A program made the translations under genes and the position numbers. From Edaphochlamys debaryana (lineage: Eukaryota > Chlorophyta > Chlorophyceae > Chlamydomonadales), in NCBI GenBank assembly GCA_016858145.1, contig JAEHOE010000146.1, positions 186,001-250,000 on the forward strand: a DNA stretch of 64,000 bases, given 5' to 3'. Positions 24,101 to 35,576 of this stretch are shown one piece after another. The notes beneath the pieces are model-generated. The model saw only the letters and a program-made list of their open reading frames with translations. It did no database searches and had not been told where the DNA came from. Numbering within the stretch: the stretch's first letter is position 1; each line of letters opens with the position of its first letter.

Positions 24101-27100
24101 GTCAAAGGCCGCGAAGAGCGTGTGCAGGAAGCCCATGGTCACGCAGGCGGGCACCGTGCTGCACAGCGCCGCGAAGCCGGGCATGTCTACAAAGGCAATG
24201 GTCACCTGCGGAGGGGACAGGGGAGGGAGGAAACGAGCAACGCGCGCCGTGAGAACTGCTGTGTGGTCCGGGAACAGGGATGCTATACGGAGAGGGCACA
24301 CGGGAAATACCGAAGGTCCGCACGCAAGGCCTTGCAGAGAGCTCATTCTCCCACGAGGTACGAGAATTTGAACCCCACGTGGCGCGAGACCAGGTCCGCG
24401 GCGCCGGAGCTGCCGCACGCACCTGAGGGTGCAACGTGGCAAGCTGGGTGTAGTCCCGAACGTAGGGCCGCCAGTCCGCAGCCGGCGACGACAGCAAGGT
24501 GCAGTCGTTGTGAGGGCTGCCGGCGGCGCAGCTGCCGCTGCCTGGGCCCAGGCCCGCGCCTGCGGCAGTGCCGCTTGTGTGCGCCCCGCTGACGGGATCG
24601 CCCAGCGCCTGGGGGCCGCTGGCGCCCACCTCTGCGGGCACCTCTGGCAGGCTCACGCCCTGGGAGCCGGTGGCGGTGGCGGTGGCGGTGGCGGTGGCGG
24701 TGGCGGTGGCGACAGGGTGGTTGGCTTCCATCATGTACTGAAGCACTGCGGGTTCCAGGGGTTGTAACGGAAGGAGAGATGTCTCAGACACGGTTGGTTG
24801 ATAGGAGGGACAAGGGCAGAGCTGTGCTGTGCGATTGCGGGCTTGGGCCCCGCCCGTCCATTTTGAGACCGTTGGCAGGTTGACGTGGCCTGCACTCTTG
24901 AACCAATCAACGTCTACACTTGCCGTGGCGCGGGAAGATCTGCTCCAGCAGTCGGTGCTCAGTCTCCGCCACCTGAGCCACGTGTCGCTCTGCCACAACA
25001 CGGGCCGTCACGTCCCGCTGCGGCCAAGATGAAATAAAGGGATAAAGGGATATCAAGGGATGAAGACCGAGCGTAATCGCCTGCGAGGTTCCGCGAGCTA
25101 GAGTGTTGAGCGGAGGGCAGGGCACACGAGCGGACCGCGGGTGCATGCCACAGAGGGGCCTACCCCCCGCATTGCCACAACACCACAAAGCCCACCAGCT
25201 ACGCCCTTTTCTGGTTCCCCAACGATCCCTGCCCGCAATCCCACCTGCGTGATGACCAGCGCGGGCTGACCCGTGACGGGGTCGACCATGCCCGTGGCAG
25301 TGACCTCGTGGTAGCACTCGGGCGGGGCAGCCGACGCCGCCGCGGCCTGCAGCAGGGCCGGCGGAGACAGCTGGCCCCCGCAGCCCTGCGCTGCTGCGCC
25401 CTGGAGCAGAGCGCGGCCGCCCCCGCCGCTGGCCCCAAAGGTAGGAGACATGCAGGCGCTGTTGCCGGCGCTGAGGACGGTCGAAGCGGCGTGGGGAGGC
25501 TCGCGGGGCTGCGCTTGTACGCCGGAGCCGCTCGGGCGCGGCGACGGCGCGTGGCCTTGCGGGCCGGCAACGGGCGACGGTTGCGGGAACGCCGCGGCGT
25601 CGGGGAGTCGGAGCATCAGGTGCGGCGCCGGGGCCGACGTGGGGCGCAGGCGCTGGCCGAGCTGCGGCTCCTGTGGCTGCACGGGCGGCCGGTCGGAGTC
25701 CTCGTGCCGGGGCCGCCCGGCAGCATGCGAGCGGCGTGACAGCAGCTGGAACTCGCCGCCGTGCTCGTCGTCCGTCACTTCTACTTCAGCCGTCTGTATG
25801 GCGCAGGGCGCCGTGCAGCCGGGCGACGGGTTGCGACTGCGCTGCGTCCAGGAGGGCCCCGACACTCCCAGACCCGCCGCCAGCGCGGGCGGAGCGTTGC
25901 GGAGCCCAGCCGCGAACGTCAGCACTCGGGAGGACGGGCGCGCCAGCAGCTTGCCGGCTACGCTGCTGCCCGCGACCGCCAGGTTCCCCACCGTTATGGA
26001 GCTGGACAGGGCGTGGCTGCCCGTGACGCTCGTGAGCGGGCGGGCGTGGTGTGCGGAGGCGTGCTCGACCACGTGGGAGGGCGCGACCGCTTGGACGACG
26101 CCGTGGCCGGCAGCCGTCCGGGGCCGGCTTGGTGCGGCCCCGACAGCAGTGCCGAAGCCGGCGTCCGGCAGACCGCCCCCGGATGCCGCCACTGCCGCCG
26201 CGGCTGCGCGGATCTCCCTGTCTGTGCACATGACGCTGCGGGAGCGGCCGACCATGCCCAGAGCGGAGGCGTCTGAGGCCACTAGGTCCGGTGGTGCCGC
26301 GCCGCTGGTTACGCTGGCGGCGGTCGCCTCGCAGACCTCGCTCCTGGAAACGCCGTCTTCCTGCTCGCCGTCAGCGCCGCCGTCGCCTGGCTTGCCGCTG
26401 CCGTTGCGCTTTGACGCTCCCTTAGAGCTTCCCCCTAGGGTCAGCGCCTTGACCAGGGACAGGCCCGACAGGTGCCGCGTCAGAAATCCCCGTCTGGGAC
26501 CCGCCGGCACGGCTAGCGCCGCAGAGGTGGGGCCTGCCGCCGCCTCGGCGCTGCCGTCGTGCGGGGCGTTGCTGCTGGCGGTGAGCGCGTCAGTGGCAGC
26601 GGGATCTGCATCGGAGTCCGCAGCGCCTGTGCCTGCGGCGGGTGGGAGTGAGCCGCTGCGCTCCTCATCCTCCCGGCAGCTCGCAAGGCCAAAGCCCGGG
26701 CTCCAGGGCCGTCCTGAGGCAGCGCAACCCGGCAGAGCTGCGGCGGCAGATGCGGTTGCGTGGCCGGCGCTCATTCCAGCCCCAGGCCCGAGCTCCCCTG
26801 CGCTGATGTCCACTGCAGGTGCAGGTGTTGAGGTCGTGTTTGCCACCTCGGCGGCCGGTGCAGGCGTGTCGAAAGCCACCTGAAGGGAAGGTCACAGAAG
26901 CAGCACCGGTAAGCGGGCAGCCGTTGGGCTAAAGCGTCCAGACTTGTCAGCTACAGTGAGGGCGTGTTTCTAGAATTACCCTAAGTCGGAAGGCCGCTAC
27001 ATCACCGCACACGGGCCCCACCTGCCAGACGCTGGTGGAGCAAGCCAGAGCTGACACGAGGTGCGCCCTCTGCCTCGACCTTGCCCGTGCCTGGGCCTGA

Positions 27101-29557
27101 GCCTCCGTCTGGCTGAGGCTGCGGGGCACCAGGTGCGCGGCCTCGCCGGACGGCACCCTGGACGCTCCCTGAAGCGGCGGCGCTGCACCGGAGGCGGCGT
27201 TGGCAGCCCCGGCGTCCCGCGCAGCAGTAGCAGCGGCAGCGGCAGCAGGCGGCGGCTTGGAGGCGCGCTCAGTGGCCAGTAGGACGCCGATGCGGCCGCG
27301 TGAGCCGCTGCCATCGAGCGTGTTTCCGAAGATGTCGAACTGCGAGTGCCGCTCGCCGCCGCTCACGTAGTCTAGCTGGTGCAGGGTGGGCATGCAGCCC
27401 GCGCCCCCGCCCGCCGCTGCGCCGGCCGCGGCGGCTGCCGGAGCCGGCGCCTCAGCTGCATTGCTGGCGGCCGGTACCACGGGTGGCTGCATGGCGGCGC
27501 TCCTCCCCGCGCCGCCGTGGTTGCCGCCGATGAGCAGGTTGAGCAGGCCCTCTTCGTCCAGGGTGGCGTTTGTGCCGTCCCTCGTTGACTCCCGCCCGGG
27601 GTAGGGCATGGCGTTGGAGGCACCGGTGTCCGGGCCCGCGCCGGATGGGTCCTGCACCTGCGTGGGCCGGCTGGGCAGGCCCGACGCACCCGACGCCGCC
27701 GACGCCCCCGCTGCCGCCAGCATCTCACTCATGCGACCCGACATCGCCCAGCCGGTGCCGGCACTAGCGGGCCCCATGGCGCCGCCGCCGTACTGGGCCA
27801 TGAGCGGCCCCTCGCTGGACCCACGGCCGCGGCCCAGGCGGCTGCCGCCCCCCGCCCGTGACTCCATGCCCGGTTGGCCCATGTGCGCAGACAGAGGCGG
27901 TGAGCCCCAGTGAATGGCCACATCGCCGCCGCTGCTGACCCGCGTGTCCAGGCCCGCCACCCCCGCCAGCATCCGTGCGCGCGACCCCAGCATCCTGCCG
28001 CCGCCGTCGGTGCCTGGCCCCGTCCCGCCGCCGCTGGGGTAGAAGGACGGCGAGGGCGAGAGCGTGGGCGACTCGCCGCCGCCCGGGCTGCAGTCCCCCG
28101 GGAGCATGACGGGTGACAGGGCGGCGCGAGAGGCGCGCCGCGACGCGAGCAAGCCGCTGGCGTGCGGCGCGGCTCCGGAGCGCACGGACGAGGCGGCGCG
28201 CGTGAAGTCGTGCGGCAGCCCTGGCGGCGGGCAACCGCTGGTCGCCTGCTGGTTGCTGCCGTTGGCGGCCACTGCGGGGCCGGTGTCCGTAGCCACTGCA
28301 TCGGCGGCGAACGCCCCCAGGAACTGTCCGTCGGCCACTGACGCTGCGCACAGCTCCGGCATGACCCGGACGATGCCTGCCGGCGAGGGGAGGAGGGATC
28401 AAGCACAGGGCAGTCAACACCACCCTGCCTCGGCCCACGGGCCTGCACCTGCGCAGCACTTAAGCGGCCAGAACCCCAGGGTCCAACCACGGCTGTGTGC
28501 AGTCCCGATGCCGCGCCCCACCTTGCCACGTGCCTCCCTCCACGGCCGTTGCCGCCAGCAGCGCCGACAGCTTGCCCGGCTCAAGGATGAACAGAGCCGC
28601 CAACAGGCCCTCGCAGCCCGCACACGCGGCGGCTGCGGAGGCCGAGGCCGTGCGACGGGCTCCCCGGCTGCTGACGGGGGGGCTGTTGTACGTCGAGCCC
28701 GCCCCTGAGCGCCGCGGCCGCACCAATAGGATCCGTGAGAGCAGCTGGAAGCGTGTCGCTCCGCCGCCGGCGGCACACGCTGTGCTGGGACCGTTGCCTG
28801 GGCGGTCAATCAGCCGGCCCAGCAGACGCTCACTGGCAGCGTTCTGACTAAGCACGATCCCGTCTCGGCGGGCTACCATGGTCACGGCGAGTGGTAGCTC
28901 CAAGCCCCAGGCCGCAGCACCCAGCACCGGAACACCAGCTGAGGTGGCCGGGGGCGGTGTCGGCGCTGCTGTTGTTGGCGCTGACATCTGGTCCCCAGTG
29001 GCGTGCTCAGTGGGCTCAGCTGTTGCCAGTCCAGGCCCGCTGCCCGCGTCCGCCGCCTCGACGGGCGACAGCGTGAGGACGGCAGCCGGCCGGGGCGGGT
29101 TCGGTCGCTTACTCACGGCCACCCTCCGCGCAGCCGGTGCACCCCGCCGTTTCCATGGCAGCGAAAGGCAGCTGCACTGTGGCGACTCCGAGGCAGCCCC
29201 TTGCTGAGGGAGGATGAGCGCGCCTGACAGAGAGAGGTTCCACCAGGTCTTTCCCTGGACGGTCACCAGCTGCTTAGTCGGCCATGACGGCAGACTTGAA
29301 GACAGGCCACGCTGTAGCTCCAGAAGCGTCTTGACCACAAGCGCCGCGACTGCCACATCATCCCCCCCGGTTTCTTTTGCGCTGAGGCTGCCATTGCACA
29401 GTGCCACTCCAATAGCGGCCGCACTTGCACTCTTGTTCGCCCAGATTACTTCCAGGGAGTTGGCGCCATGGTGGCCCTCTAAACCGACTGCCAGCACAGG
29501 GCTTGGGTCCTGGCGCCATCTCGAATCAAGTAGCGTCCTGGAGGTTACAAGCGCCAT
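21129..29557 (-). CDS. Large PAS-containing class III guanylyl cyclase
   Basis: Eleven exons in transcript order: 29557-28522, 28376-27022, 26879-25245, 25017-24924, 24745-24423, 24205-24071, 23918-23847, 23722-23663, 23544-23466, 23348-23158, 23000-21129; about 2283 aa, no membrane span seen. The cyclase domain lies near residues 1480-1670. Metal Asp in [24 protein letters not shown] with the guanine-selecting Glu and second metal Asp; [27 protein letters not shown] with the guanylyl-type Cys and the catalytic Asn and Arg; ending [14 protein letters not shown]. Every residue expected of an active GTP-to-cGMP enzyme is present. PAS-like segments occur at ~19-135 and ~221-345, and a PAC-type tail ([20 protein letters not shown]) precedes a helix ending EQIFPRHVLQYM. 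Introns 4 (ACG/GCAAGT at 24923) and 8 (AAG/GCAGGT at 23662) need GC donors. The ~620-residue C-tail is Gly/Ala/Ser-rich and has no recognised domain. Confidence 0.92.
24669..24710. repeat. Coding hexanucleotide repeat (GGTGGC)7
   Basis: Seven perfect hexamers, which encode an Ala-Thr dipeptide repeat on the minus strand in the linker shortly upstream of the cyclase domain. It is likely to be length-variable between strains. Confidence 0.9.
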
Positions 29558-30221
29558 GGGCGCGGCCCTATCTCTCAGAACCGACTGGAAGCATTACATT
29601 CGTTTTTCCGCACCCCTCGCTTTCTCCGTGTGTACGCTCCGTTGTATTCAGCGTTGATTAAGCTGTGAGGCGAGAAAGTTTGGGACTGTCACGAGCTCCA
29701 GTCTGCGTCGCTTGCGTGCTGCCGTGCGACCGGTTGACATTCCTCTCTACCCTCTCTCTATGTATGCCTTGCCTCAGTTGGACAACGTGAAGCTTAAGAT
29801 TCCAACAGCACTTGTCCGGTGCCCCGCCCCCTAACCGGGCCTCCCTTGCCTCCCCCGCGACGGTCAAGGCAAGAGACGCTGCCAGCCTTGCCGGATGTCC
29901 CTACGCCACCTTTGCGCGAGCACAGCAATGAGAACCGTATCCTCCTCTTGCCGGCAGCTACACGCCCACACCACGCCTGGGCGCCACACACGAGCAGCCC
30001 TTCACACAACCTTTTCAACCCGGCCTCCTCCCGGCCTCCTCAGCTCACGCAGGACACGTCCGACGTCGGCCTCCCGCCCCTTCCTCCAGCTCGAAATCCC
30101 ACTCCACAGGTACGCTGTTGGCGCCCTGACTACCGCCTCTTGCCCTCCTCGCCACCCGGCTCCCCGCTGTGCGCGTGCTCGCTGCTGTGTTGGGCCCTGG
30201 CCCAGGCCCTTGCCCCTGCCC
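29558..30221. other. Spacer: cyclase 5' region and calycin-like gene 3' UTR
   Basis: No gene seen. TTACA at 29594-29598 is a possible minus-strand TGTAA signal for the upstream calycin-like gene. If used, its 3' UTR would overlap the promoter or 5' UTR of the guanylyl cyclase gene. Confidence 0.4.
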
Positions 30222-32558
30222 CTACCCCTGGCCCTGGCCGTGGTGCTCCCTGTCGTACTTGTCGTGCTTGCGGCGGTACACCGTCAGGTAGCGGGCGCTC
30301 TTGCCGCCAACCTGTGAAAGTGGGGTGGGGCGGGATGTATCGGGGTTGGCAAGGGGGGCGCTTGGTGCGGCGGATGGGTCTGCGCACGGTTCTGGCGCAT
30401 ACGGTACGCGAGGGGCAGGGGGCGCAATCGCACGGGGGAGCATCACGGCTGTAGTACACAGGGCAGGTGAGAGGTCGGCCGCGACGCGTGGAGGCATCAC
30501 CACGAGGGCAGTGGGTTTCGGGTTCCGCACATGATGTGGCCTGCTAGGAGCCTCGGTATCGAACAACCCGTGCCAACTCGCAGCACAGCCCTGGACCTGC
30601 TCCTCAGTCACTCAGGAGGCAGCCGCCCGCACACTCAGCCCCAGGTGAGCCCCACCTCGAGCACGGACTCGATGTGCAGCTCCTCCTCCGACACCAGACG
30701 GAAGTGGTCCGTGCCGGTGCCGCCGAAGGGGTCGGACCTGGCGTGGGCGGCCAGGCAGGGAGGCAGGGATGGGCTGGTGCTGCGGCAGCACATTGCAGCT
30801 CTGGCGCTCGGTACGGCATACTGGCTGCTTGCACAGTTGCAGCGTACGGTACGGCCCCCGTATACGACCCACCAGCGCAGCACCACGCGCAGGTCCTTGC
30901 CGTACGGCTCCACGCGGCCCACGTGCTTGCCTGCGGGCACAAGGCGCGGTCGCAGATGGGCCACAATTAGTCGCTGCCGCGGCATACGCTGCCGCGGCAT
31001 GGGCCGAGGGCCGTGTGAGGGGACTACACGGGCCAAACAGGGACTCCCCAGCAAAACGCCCCGCTCCCGGTCGCAGCGCTTATCTGCCCATCCGGCGCGG
31101 CTGTCACACGTGATGCTACGCACAGCGGCCGTCTTCCCACGCTGCAATGCTCAACACACGTGATGCTACCTACGCACGGCCCCCGCCTCTCCTACCCCTG
31201 CGCAGGTCTCTCCGCCTGAACTGGCGCTCCTCCCCGCTCATGGGGTACACCTCCTTGACCTGGGGGGAGCATGAGGGGGAGGAGGGTGTGGTCATGGCTG
31301 ACCGGGGTTCTGGAGCGCTCACTGACGGCTAACATAGCTAATCACAAGCGGTGACAGGTGACACCGCCTGCCGTAACGTCTAGCTTCAGGCTCGAGGCCA
31401 ACCGGAGCCCTCGTCCTTGTCCCTCCTCCACCCCTAAGACCTGGCCCCCGGACATTGCTAGCACAGCGCCCGCATGTAGCAGCGATTGGGCCCTGCCCGG
31501 CTGTTGCGTGTGCTTCTTCCTTGGCAACGGCTGCCGCCCGTTGCAGCAGGGAGGCTGGGCCTGCCTTGCACGGGGTGCTTCTCACTCTCCCCGAGGCCGC
31601 CTGCCACCCCGCCAGCCCCACCTTGAACCAGGAGATGAAGGAGAACACTGCGAAGTTGAACTCCTCGGGCGTCTGGTCGATGCGCACTCCGCGCACCAGC
31701 TTGACCGCCTGAGGGGAGGGCGGAGGGTGGAAGGCGCTGTGAGGTTCGCCTACGTCAGCGGGGGCTCGAAGGGGCGTGACCCAGGTCAGCAACGCGTGAC
31801 AATGCCGCACCTGTCGTACGATGCCGGACAGGTGCATGATGTCCATGGCCTGGCGCATGGACTCGCTGCGCTCCTTGTCCTGACAGGGCGGAGGGAGGGA
31901 GGGGGTGGGTGGGTGAGACGGCGAGGGGGGACGGGTCTTGGCGCAAGAGTCCTACGCCTTCCAGTGCGGCCACCCCTCTGCTGGTTCCTGCTGACGGAGA
32001 ATCCCTGTGCCCACCTTGATCCACGTGCCGGACAGGTTGACCAGCGCGCCGCTGCCGCCCCTGCCTGCCCCCCTGCCGCTGGCCCCCGCATCCGCAACGT
32101 CCGCCAGAGGCAGCCCGCGGCGGCCCCTCCGCCCGCCCTGGCTTTTGGCCGCTTCCTGGTCGCTGCTGCCGCTAGCTGCTGGTGATGTGGTGTGGGCCCC
32201 GCCCGCGCCTAGGCTGGACCCCTGAAGGCTCAGGCTGGCGAGGCACAGGCCCACGGGCCCGCCGCAGGAGACGCGGCGGGGTGGGGTGGCGCATGCTGAG
32301 CTGGAGGTCGACGCGCGCCATCCGCACCCGGCGTCAGGGGCTGAGCTGCCAATCAGGCCCGGAGCCAGCAGCAGGTGCTGCAGGCGCTGGAGAGCCTGCG
32401 GGCGAGGTAGGAATTGGGCCCCTCGGACGGGGGAATGGCACCTCGCGCGATCGGGTGTGAAACCAGCGCTCACGCACCTGGAGGGCATGCGCCACGGCAT
32501 CGCCTCCACCGGATGCGCTGGCCCAGTCCGCTAGGGCCTTGAGCGGAGCATCATGCAT
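30222..32558 (-). CDS. Calycin (lipocalin/FABP)-like small soluble protein
   Basis: Eight exons in transcript order: 32558-32478, 32395-32015, 31879-31811, 31708-31622, 31259-31196, 30930-30873, 30737-30656, 30311-30222; 303 aa. All seven introns are GT-AG and keep frame, so the gene model is good. The name is an inference. The C-terminal ~175 residues read like a single antiparallel beta barrel with an opening LSGTWIKDKERS, then a helix MRQAMDIMHLSGIVRQA, alternating strands (FAVFSFISWFKVKEVYPMSG), GEERQFRRRD and RVVLRWSDPFGGTG. That pattern is shared by fatty-acid-binding and lipocalin-type proteins found in algae. Exon 2 is a Gly/Ala/Ser-rich linker. There is no signal peptide, so it is probably cytosolic. 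A ligand cannot be predicted. It is divergently arranged with the SDR gene, with start codons 196 bases apart. Confidence 0.72.
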
Positions 32559-32754
32559 GGCGCGTTGAACTGCTCTACCTCGGCCCTTGGCCCCTGTGCC
32601 GATCGCCGACCGATAGCGTATAAAGCCTTTGTTGTGATACAATGAGCGAGGCTGCGACTGGTATCGGGCGCTTGGAAATCGGCGAAATCGGCACTGACGC
32701 TTGCATCATCATAGTGTCGTGCGCCCCGCGGCCAACCCGCGCGCCTTTTTCGCA
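32559..32754. promoter_or_regulatory. Head-to-head promoter between calycin-like and SDR genes
   Basis: Only 196 bases separate the two start codons. TATAAAG at 32619-32625 (plus strand) is well placed for a plus-strand start near 32650, about 105 bases before the SDR ATG. I see no clear TATA element for the minus-strand gene. Confidence 0.55.
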
Positions 32755-35385
32755 ATGCACGCTCTGCATGCTGCGTGGCGCCTGCCCCCAGCACTAGCTT
32801 TTCGTCGCCCAACACTACGTAGCCGAGTCGCACTTGCGCCTGTTCGGTCGCGGCGCCCGGCTCCGAGAGCTGCGGCCATAAGCGCTGTCATGGCTTCCGC
32901 ATGGATGGGCCAGGCGGCTCTGGCCATTGTGGGCGCCACGGTGGCTTTCTGCGCGTACAAGGCGCTGCGCCTGGCTCTGGCGGACGCGGACTTGCATCTG
33001 CTCGGCCTTGGCAAGCACAAGCGGGCCGCCTTCGAGGGCAAAGTGGTCTGGATCACCGGCGCAAGCCAAGGTACGCTGCCAGGCGCTCATCTGGCTTGCG
33101 GAGCTTGCTTTGCCAACCGGAGCAACACCCCCCTCCGACCACACACCCCTTCACTCCCACGCCGCCCCGCTCCTCCACAGGCCTGGGCGCCATCCTTGCC
33201 AAGGTACGCCACGGCCAGCTCTAGTCTTGCCCACGCAGGGTGGAAAACACGGAGCATGCCGGTGTATGCACCCGCACCACGGCTTTCCACCCCTGAACGC
33301 CGCCAGCCCAGCCAGCCGGCACACCTCACCACCACACGTACGCCCTCCCACCCTCCCCACCAACGCCCCCCGAACCCTTCCCCCCCAGTACTTCGCGGGC
33401 TTCGGCGCCCGGCTGATCCTGTCCTCCCGGGACGCGAGCAAGCTGCAGGGCGTCAAGGCCTCCCTGGGCCTGGGCGACGACCGCTGCCTGGTGCTGCCGT
33501 TCGACCTGCTGGGGCCCTACGCGGCCCTGGAGGAGGCGGCCAAGAAGGCGGACGCTGCGTTTGGGGGTGCCGGCATCGACTACCTGGTGCACAACGCGGG
33601 TGGGGCGGTGGGCGTGGGTATGGGTGTGGGCGTGGGTGGGTGGGCGTGGGCGTGGGCCTGGGCCTGGGCCTGTTTGGGGTCGGCGAGGGGCTGGACGGGG
33701 GCTCTGGGCCAGGCGGGCTCTTGCGGGAGGTTGGGAAGAGGACAGGACAGGCACGGGGATCCGGGCGGACTTTTGGGTGCAGGCGTGGCCCGAGAGGGTA
33801 ACGGCCATGGGGCAGAGGCGTGGAGGCTGCGGGTTGTGTCATGCTGAGGGTAGGGGCCCGCTAGGACGGGGGTCGGTTGCCCGACTTGAGCCATGCCTTG
33901 GTCGACCCCCCAGGCGCCAGTCAGCACGCCATTGCCGCTGAGACAAGCTCCGATGTGACGGATGAGCTGATGCAGCTGAACGCAATCGGTGAGCTGCAGG
34001 GGCAGGGGGTGGCCCCGGCCGCAAGAAGGGCTGGGTGTTCTCCTGTGCGTCCGTAGGCGGGTGCGGACCTGGCCGGGTGGGGATTGCGGCGCTGCCATCC
34101 GCGCCGCCATGTTGCTTGCTGACGTCAGCCCCGCGGAACCCTCTGCCAGGCCCCATCAAGCTGACGCGCGCGGTGCTGCCGCTGATGCTGGCGCGGGACA
34201 AGGGGCGGCTGGTGGTGATCGGGTCCATGAGCAGCAAGCTGCCCAGCCCCGGGCAGGTGAGCGGCGGCGCACGGAAGTGCTACTGAGGGAGGGGTCCCCG
34301 GGTGGGGCACGCGTGTGTCGCATGCGTAATGGAGTTACGGTCCAAGCCTCAGCTCCCGACGTTGCTGGCCACACCGGCATGCGTGCCGTACACTGGCCAA
34401 CCGCCACCGTGCCGCTAACCACCTGCAGGCCGTGTACTGCGCCGCCAAGATGGCGCTGTACGGCTACTTCTCCACTCTGGCCACCGAGCTGGCAGACACG
34501 TGAGCGCTGATTAAGTGGTGGGGAGCTACGCAGACTTGCCTGACTGCCCGTCGCTGCTGCTGCTGCTGCCCAGCCGCTGCTACCTAAACAACTCGCTACT
34601 GCCATGCGGCTTACTCTTTGGCCCCTGTCCTGTGACCGGCCTGTTCCCCTTAGGAACGTGCACGTGACCATTTGCTGCCCGGGCCCGGTCGCCACGGGCT
34701 CGGCCGAGACGCCGCGCGTGGTGTACGGCCCCAACGGCCGCATCGTACAGAACAACACCGGCTCATCCAACCGCCACGACCCCGCACGTGAGGCCGGGTC
34801 CTCGCTGGACATGTAGGACCGCATGGCAGCGGGTCGCTTTCACACAGCGCGGAGCCTCAATGCATTACACACCTCATCCTAGCTTTCCTCGCGCCCCTTC
34901 CCTCACCTCCATCCCCTCCCAGGCACTGCGGAGCTCATCGCCAGCGCCGCAGCGCACGGCGTGGACGAGGCCTGGATTGCGCGGCACCCCGTGCTGGCCG
35001 TGGGTGAGCCCACGGGGGTTGGCGTGGTGTCGCAGCGGCTGTCCGTGGGTGTCAGGTGTCTAGGGCAGTGTGGAACGCCGCCCTCAGCGGGATACACGAC
35101 GTCCCTCTGCCTTTGCCTCGTCCTGTCACCCGCCATGGCCAGCCCACTCCCGACCTACAACACCACGCGGCCACCCCGTTAGCCCTGCGCTCGCCCCACC
35201 CACCCACGCACCGCCTGCCGGCTCCCCTCCCCCCAGGCTACATCTTCCAGCTGGTGCCGCTGCTGGGGTGGCACCTGCTCAAGCGCGTGGGGCCCAAGCG
35301 CGCTCGGGCCATCAAGGAGGGCAAGGACGCGTACGCCATGAAGCTCATGGCGGGGGGGGCCAAGGGAGGCGTGGCCTCCTCCTGA
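32755..35385 (+). CDS. Membrane-anchored short-chain dehydrogenase/reductase (DHRS7-like SDR)
   Basis: Nine exons: 32755-33070, 33181-33203, 33389-33599, 33914-33988, 34150-34256, 34429-34499, 34654-34787, 34923-35003, 35237-35385; 388 aa. It is a classical SDR: cofactor loop TGASQGLG (~101-108), NAG (182-184), catalytic Ser234 in GSMSS, Tyr247 and Lys251 in YCAAK, and PGPV after the active site. It should oxidise or reduce a small hydroxy/oxo compound with NAD(P)H; the substrate is unknown. The first ~45 residues are rich in Arg, Ala and Ser and look like an organelle transit peptide. They are followed by a hydrophobic span (AALAIVGATVAFCAYKAL) that may anchor the protein in a membrane. Exon 2 is only 23 bases long. 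Start: the in-frame codon upstream at 32701 is TTG, so the ATG at 32755 is used. Confidence 0.92.
33600..33675. repeat. G-rich hexamer-like repeat in an SDR intron
   Basis: Tandem GTGGGC/GTGGGT and then GGGCCT units begin right at the intron 3 donor. The run of GGG triplets on the sense strand could form a G-quadruplex in DNA or in the pre-mRNA. Confidence 0.7.
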
Positions 35386-35571
35386 GGGGAGGGCGGCTGG
35401 ATGGCGGGCAAAAGTCTTGTGGTATGGAAGGGGGTGCGCAAGGGGTGTATGGCGAGGGAGCGAGCAGATGGGCAGCGGCCGGTGGGGGCCGCGGGCGGCG
35501 TGCTGGGCGGTTGGGCATGGGCAGGTAGGGAGGAAGGGACGGCTCAGGATGTGGGATGAGGCGGGGGCGTG

Positions 35572-35576
35572 TGTAA
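35572..35576 (+). terminator. Candidate poly(A) signal TGTAA for the SDR gene
   Basis: TGTAA about 190 bases after the TGA stop at 35385. Confidence 0.55.

Noticed and set aside
25450..26883. 477-codon open frame on the plus strand
   Set aside because: Antisense shadow of cyclase exon 3; no domain and no splice partners.
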